From: JAAZNO01 sp012798275 | Lineage (GTDB): Bacteria; Chloroflexota; Anaerolineae; B4-G1; SLSP01 | Length of the DNA stretch: 19,369 nt | Direction of reading: 5' to 3' | Assembly (NCBI GenBank): GCA_035347995.1 | Contig: DAOPQD010000065.1 | Coordinates: forward strand, 1-19,369 | Part shown: one piece after another, positions 15,692-19,369 of the stretch | Layout of the letters: each line of letters begins with the position of its first letter | How positions within the stretch are numbered: position 1 is the first letter of the stretch | Program-made: the position numbers and the translations under genes | Notes under the pieces: generated by a model | Seen by the model: only the letters and a program-made list of their open reading frames with translations | What the model was told of the DNA's origin: nothing | Databases searched by the model: none

Positions 15692-15717
15692 TTGTCCCCG
15701 ACAAAAGTCACACTTTT
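15692..15717. promoter_or_regulatory. Two adjacent palindromes upstream of hcp (candidate operator)
   Basis: TTGTC-CCC-GACAA (15692-15704) directly abuts AAAAGT-CAC-ACTTTT (15703-15717), which overlaps the ATPase stop codon. Both are perfect inverted repeats with 3-nt spacers. They precede TATGCT/TAAAAT-like -10 candidates at about 15670-15681 on the minus strand. hcp genes are commonly controlled by NO- or redox-sensing regulators (HcpR/FNR family, NsrR), but the spacing does not match a consensus I can name. Confidence 0.35.
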
Positions 15718-16489
15718 AAGTCACGATAAAGCGCTTGCCCTCGACCTGAAGCACGTGCACCGGCACATTGTAGGTGCGCGAGAGATTCTCGCCGGTAAAG
15801 ACCTCGTCCAGGGGCCCGGCGGCGAGCGCCTGACCGGCGCGCATCAGCACGACGTTGTCCGCCAACGTCCCGACCAGGTCCGGCTCGTGCGTGGTGAAAA
15901 TGACGGTGGCGCCGGCTTCGGCCTGCTGCCGCACCAGCTCCAACACGCGCCCTTTGTTGCCCAGGTCCAGGTGCGCGGTCGGCTCATCCAGCAGGAGCAC
16001 GCGCGGTTCCTGCGCCAGGGCGCGCGCGAGCACTATCAGCTGCCGTTCGCCGCCGCTCAGCATTTGGAGCGGTCGTGACGCCATGTCCGCCGCGCCCACG
16101 CGCGCCAGGGCGTGATGGGCGATTTCCAGGTCCTGCGGGCGGGGCGTCTCCAGGAGGTTGAGATAGGGCGCGCGCCCTAGCAGCACGTATTCCTGAGCGG
16201 TGAAGTTGAAGGGGATCACTTCCTCTTGCGCCACGAGACCCACCAATTGACCCAGCTCGCGGCGGGAATAACTGTGTTGCGGGCGTTGCGCCAGGAGAAC
16301 CTTTCCCTGCGCCGGCGCGAGCAACCCCAGAATCAGGTAGAGCAGGGTGGATTTTCCGGCGCCATTGGGGCCGAGAATGGCGGTGATGGAGCCGGGCGGG
16401 ATTTCCAGCGACAGGCCCTCGAAGACGGCAACCTCGCGTCCGTCATAGCGGAAGTGAATGTCCGAAAGGGTAATGGAAATCGGCGTCAC
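15716..16489 (-). CDS. Iron-chelate/cobalamin-type ABC transporter ATP-binding protein (FecE/BtuD family, 257 aa)
   Basis: Powers uptake through the permease encoded upstream. Motifs: Walker A GPNGAGKS (40-47), Q-loop VAQEE, signature LSGGE (144-148), Walker B VLLLDEP (164-170), H-loop His201. Full length for the family. Start: GTG at 16489 has GAGG 5 nt upstream; another in-frame GTG at 16495 lies 3 nt after the permease stop but lacks a ribosome site, so two residues may be added. Third gene of the operon, essentially touching the permease gene, which indicates translational coupling. Substrate (ferric siderophore, haem, cobalamin or another metal chelate) is not determined. Confidence 0.93.
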   Translation of the reverse strand: MTPISITLSDIHFRYDGREVAVFEGLSLEIPPGSITAILGPNGAGKSTLLYLILGLLAPAQGKVLLAQRPQHSYSRRELGQLVGLVAQEEVIPFNFTAQEYVLLGRAPYLNLLETPRPQDLEIAHHALARVGAADMASRPLQMLSGGERQLIVLARALAQEPRVLLLDEPTAHLDLGNKGRVLELVRQQAEAGATVIFTTHEPDLVGTLADNVVLMRAGQALAAGPLDEVFTGENLSRTYNVPVHVLQVEGKRFIVT

Positions 16490-16498
16490 GGTCACCTC

Positions 16499-17617
16499 TC
16501 AGCCGCTGAGCATTGCCGTTCGCGGTTGCGCCAGCATCAGCACGATGAAGATGGCCGCGCCGATGAGCGAGGCGAGGATGCCCAGGGGGATTTCCCCGGC
16601 TAGCAGGCTACGGGCGAGCGTATCGCAGAGCACGGCAAACGCTCCGCCGATGAGCAGCGCGCCGGGCAGGGCGGTCTGGGCATCCGCTCCGAGGAGGCGC
16701 CGGGCGAGGTGTGGCACGATGAGGCCGATCCAACCGACGACGCCGGAGATGGAGACGACGGCAGAGACGGCGGCGACGGCGGCGAGCAGTAGCGCCATCC
16801 GCTCGCGGGCCGGCGAGGCGCCCAATGAGAACGCCGTGGCCTCGTCCAACGCCAGCACGTTGAGGCGCCAGCGCATCAACAGCAGGAAGAGCAGCGCGAT
16901 CACCGTCACCGGCAGGATGGAGAGCGCCTTGCTCCAGGTGACGCCCCACAGCGCGCCCATCATCCAGAAGACGAGGTCTGGCAGCTGCGTGAGGGGATCG
17001 GCGACGTATTTGAGGAGGCCGACGCCGGCGGAAAAGAGCGCCGAAACGGCGATGCCAGCGAGGACGAGGCGCAGCGTCCAGCCGCCGTAGCGGATGCGAC
17101 GGGCGAGCCTGTCGGAGAGCAGCAGTCCCAGGAAACCAAAGGCCGCCGCTGAGGCCTGGATGCCGGTGCTGCCGGCGTTCCAGGCGACGATGCTCAACGC
17201 GGCGCCGAAGGCCGCGCCTTGCGAGACCCCCAGGAAGCCCGGCTCCACGAGCGGGTTGCGGAAGATCATCTGGAAGACAGTCCCGGCCCCTGCCAGCGTC
17301 ATTCCCAGGAGCAGCGCGGCCAGGATGCGCGGCAACCGCAGGTTGAAGAAGATCTGCCGCGCGAGAGGATCCTCCAGCAACAGGCGAGGAGGCATCCAGT
17401 AAGGCGCCGGATAGCGTCCGCTGAGACTTGCCGCCCCAACGACGAGCAGCGTCAGGGCGGCGAGTCCCCACAATACGCGCCGGCGACGCAGCGCTGCCTC
17501 GCGGAGGCCCAAAGACCCTGCCGTTGGGGAGGGCGCCGCAATCTCTTGAGGTTTCCCGCGAGCGCCGCGCCTCTGGGACGAGAGGACGTGCGTCTGATCG
17601 GCGTGACCTTGCGTCAT
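16499..17617 (-). CDS. Iron-chelate/cobalamin-type ABC transporter permease (FecCD family, 372 aa)
   Basis: Multi-spanning inner-membrane channel of a metal-chelate importer. FecCD family motifs are clear: NPLVEPGFLGV (121-131), LAGIAVSALFSA (187-198), GWIGLIVPHLAR (295-306) and GEIPLGILASLIG (341-353); LALDEATAFSLG (255-266) is the coupling region facing the ATPase. There are about nine to ten hydrophobic segments from residue 48 on. The N-terminal ~45 residues are hydrophilic, a little longer than usual; a later start is possible since no strong ribosome site precedes ATG 17617. It starts 6 bp after the lipoprotein stop codon, in an operon. Confidence 0.93.
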   Translation of the reverse strand: MTQGHADQTHVLSSQRRGARGKPQEIAAPSPTAGSLGLREAALRRRRVLWGLAALTLLVVGAASLSGRYPAPYWMPPRLLLEDPLARQIFFNLRLPRILAALLLGMTLAGAGTVFQMIFRNPLVEPGFLGVSQGAAFGAALSIVAWNAGSTGIQASAAAFGFLGLLLSDRLARRIRYGGWTLRLVLAGIAVSALFSAGVGLLKYVADPLTQLPDLVFWMMGALWGVTWSKALSILPVTVIALLFLLLMRWRLNVLALDEATAFSLGASPARERMALLLAAVAAVSAVVSISGVVGWIGLIVPHLARRLLGADAQTALPGALLIGGAFAVLCDTLARSLLAGEIPLGILASLIGAAIFIVLMLAQPRTAMLSG

Positions 17618-17623
17618 CTGGGC

Positions 17624-18709
17624 CTATTTCAGCTCAATGAGGGGCATGATGTTGGCGTCAATCACGGCGCGATCGAGGCCGTAAAGATCCTCGAAGAAGC
17701 GATAGACTTCCGCTTCCATGTCCACGTCGGCGAAACGCTCCGGCTGAATGTGCTGCGCCAGCCAGAGCAAGCCCAGGCCCCAGCGCGTGTCGGGCTGATC
17801 CCAGCTGTAATAGTCTGCCGCGAAGGGAATCAGCTGCCCGGCGCGGACGGCGGCCAGTTCCGCCCATTGGGGATCGGCCTGCAGCTGCGTCACGATCTCC
17901 GCGGCGGAGCCACTGTAATAGATGATGTAAATCTGATCGGGATTCCACGCCGCGATCTGTTCCAGGGTGACGACGGTCCACCCGCCGCCCTGTGCGGCTT
18001 CGCGCCAGACAGGCTCCCCCCCGGCGAGGGTGACGAGCGTGGTCTGAATCCATTTTTCCGGCGGCACTTTGAAGGCGATCTCATTGCCCGTGGCGCTGTA
18101 TTGCAGGAGCAGCACGCGGGGTTTTTGCGCGTCGGTCAGCCCTTGGGTGCCCTGCGCCACGCGGTCGAGGATCTCCTGGTAATAGGCCCACAGTTCGGTC
18201 GCCCGTTCCGGGGCGCCGAGGGCCTGTCCCAACGTCTGAAGGTCGCGTTGGTATTGCTCCGGGGTTTCCAGGTCCAGGTAGATCACGGGAATGCTCAGCT
18301 GCTCCAGCGTCACCCCCACCGAGTCGCGCATGTAGCTCTTGAGCAGCACCAGATCGGGGCCGGCGGCGGCGATGTCTTCCGCCGCCGCATCCGAGGCGAA
18401 GCGCGTCTTGTTTTGGGCCTCAGGGTCGAGCAGGAGCAGAAAATCGGCCGCTTGCTGCGAGGCCTTGGTCAATGCCAGGACCCGCGAGGGCATGTTGGGG
18501 AACAGGTACAGTGCGTTGCTGAGCATGAAATTGGCGCGTCCGCCGACGATGATGCGTTGGGGTGGGGCGGACAAGTGCACTTCGCGGCCCAGGGCGTCGG
18601 TCACGTTCAGGGCCGGGGACGTCGGTGCGGCCGTTGGCGTGCCGGCACAGGCGACAAGGCTCATCACGAGCAGCCATAAGACGATTCCAGATAACCATTT
18701 GCGTGTCAT
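17624..18709 (-). CDS. Iron-chelate/cobalamin-type ABC transporter substrate-binding lipoprotein (FepB/BtuF family, 361 aa)
   Basis: Extracytoplasmic binding protein of the importer. ATG 18709 with AAGGAGG 6 nt upstream is chosen; an in-frame ATG at 18754 would start inside the 180-bp repeat. The lipoprotein signal is MTRKWLSGIVLWLLVMS followed by lipobox LVAC (Cys21), then a Thr/Pro-rich tether. The periplasmic-binding domain (about 35-350) begins with NVTDALGREVHL and PQRIIVGG, typical of the family. It is the first gene of a three-gene operon. No cobalamin riboswitch or iron box was recognised upstream. Lipid anchoring fits a cell envelope where binding proteins are membrane-tethered. Confidence 0.94.
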   Translation of the reverse strand: MTRKWLSGIVLWLLVMSLVACAGTPTAAPTSPALNVTDALGREVHLSAPPQRIIVGGRANFMLSNALYLFPNMPSRVLALTKASQQAADFLLLLDPEAQNKTRFASDAAAEDIAAAGPDLVLLKSYMRDSVGVTLEQLSIPVIYLDLETPEQYQRDLQTLGQALGAPERATELWAYYQEILDRVAQGTQGLTDAQKPRVLLLQYSATGNEIAFKVPPEKWIQTTLVTLAGGEPVWREAAQGGGWTVVTLEQIAAWNPDQIYIIYYSGSAAEIVTQLQADPQWAELAAVRAGQLIPFAADYYSWDQPDTRWGLGLLWLAQHIQPERFADVDMEAEVYRFFEDLYGLDRAVIDANIMPLIELK

Positions 18710-18715
18710 GAGTGT

Positions 18716-18895
18716 CCTCCTTCGAAAATGGCCCCGAATGAACACGAATTTCACGAATCAGATTAGAAATTCCTGGCCCCCGGGGCTGCTACATCCTCCA
18801 ACACCGCGCTTCAGCGCGGTTGGCTCACGGGCTATGGTTTACATGGCGACTGTTCAGCCACTGACTAAAAAACGCAAGATTTCCTGGCGATCCTT
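18716..18895. repeat. ~180-bp direct repeat, copy A (leader of the ABC operon)
   Basis: Matches 19191-19369 with a handful of mismatches and a 1-nt indel in a C-run. It includes the phrase AACACGAATTTCACGAAT and a 7-bp hairpin ACCGCGC-TTCA-GCGCGGT (18803-18820). It abuts the ribosome site of the lipoprotein gene, so the operon leader and any promoter lie in repeated DNA. No confident promoter was found within it. Confidence 0.85.
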
Positions 18896-19190
18896 GAAGA
18901 TTGAGTATCAACTTTTGCCCCTATCCCCTGGCTCCTTCCCCCCGCGCTGCGCGGGGGGAAGGAGAAACTTTTTTTTTGTGGGGTTTTGCAGGCGGGCATC
19001 GCCCGCCTGCAAAACCCCAATTTTTTTTCTCCCCCTCCCCGACGGCGTATGCGCCGTCGGGGAGGGGGCAGGGGGTGGGGCAAAAGCTACAGCTCACAAA
19101 GGTTCATCCATCGCCGGCTAGCTACCTGGCGCCAGGCTGAACAATGACCGCACATTTTCATTTTTGGATAGGCTGCGCCAGCACCTGGCG
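18896..19190. repeat. Hairpin cluster between the direct repeats
   Basis: Three large hairpins follow one another: 18932-18947/18949-18964 (16 bp, minimal loop) followed by nine Ts; 18980-18997/19001-19018 (18-bp perfect stem, loop ATC) followed by AA and eight Ts; and 19031-19047/19052-19068 (17-bp perfect stem, loop TATG). Each of the first two looks like a plus-strand intrinsic terminator, but no plus-strand gene precedes them here. The hairpin-poly(T)-GTG-hairpin order recurs at 7811-7897 in the opposite orientation. The remaining sequence to 19190 shows no gene. Confidence 0.8.
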
Positions 19191-19369
19191 CCTCTTTCGA
19201 AAATGGCCCCGAATGAACACGAATTTCACGAATAAGATTAGAAATTCCTGGCCCCGGGGCTGCCCCGTCCTCAAACACCGCGCTTCAGCGCGGTTGGCTC
19301 ACGGGCTATGGTTCACATGGCGACTGTTCAGCCACTGACTAAAAAACGCAAGATTTCCTGGCGATCCTT
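19191..19369. repeat. ~180-bp direct repeat, copy B (runs off the window)
   Basis: Same orientation as 18716-18895. The window ends while the two copies still match, so the true length is unknown. No coding sequence is supported in this copy. Confidence 0.85.

Noticed and set aside
17219..18679. 486-aa plus-strand open frame
   Set aside because: Antisense to the permease and lipoprotein genes, which carry clear family motifs and ribosome sites.
18710..18895. Cobalamin riboswitch or iron box upstream of the ABC operon
   Set aside because: No B12-box-like element or Fur-type palindrome was found; the leader is a dispersed repeat.
18896..19190. CRISPR array from repeated palindromes
   Set aside because: The hairpins differ from one another and there are no regular spacers or cas genes.

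Overview
The window is about 19.4 kb of GC-rich bacterial DNA. The gene set suggests a filamentous member of the Chloroflexota (Anaerolineae/Caldilineae-like): giant NACHT/STAND proteins with a C-terminal FGE-sulfatase/C-type-lectin domain, a three-way GlcF-GlcD-GlcE fusion, an anaerobe-type hybrid-cluster protein, and many GC-rich hairpin repeats between genes. This assignment is inferred from gene content; no rRNA or marker gene is present to confirm it.

Left third (1-7900, all minus strand). A three-gene module reads right to left: a zinc-ribbon/NACHT/FGE-lectin protein (7481-4569), a 286-aa Gly/Asn-rich partner (4337-3477), and a second NACHT/FGE-lectin protein (3438-244). The two large paralogues are diverged over most of their length. 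Their last ~130 coding bases plus ~117 bases past the stop codon are almost identical (249-bp direct repeat, 127-375 and 4452-4700). Inside that repeat a 69-bp block carries 17 differences, all explicable as changes at template adenines. It sits where the FGE active site would be and is followed by a conserved tail and an 11-bp GC-rich hairpin. This is the signature of variable regions (VR) of a diversity-generating retroelement (DGR). No reverse transcriptase or template repeat is in the window, so the retroelement would have to act from elsewhere. The module is best read as a pair of hypervariable immune-type sensors.

Middle (7900-13880). A tRNA-Val lies downstream of a 1316-aa fused glycolate-oxidase-type protein (minus strand), with a hairpin-poly(T) terminator behind the tRNA. 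A divergent promoter pair separates the fusion from a DJ-1/PfpI family gene (plus strand). Two small plus-strand genes follow: a 94-aa unknown and a 120-aa Mth938-like protein. A bidirectional terminator-like hairpin closes them.

Right third (13887-18709, minus strand). A tightly packed FecBCD-type metal-chelate ABC transporter operon (lipoprotein, permease, ATPase) is followed by hcp. The gap before hcp contains two adjacent palindromes that could be an operator. The right edge (18716-19369) is non-coding: two ~180-bp direct repeats flank a cluster of three very long perfect hairpins. Part of that cluster is related to the terminator/hairpin element next to the tRNA.
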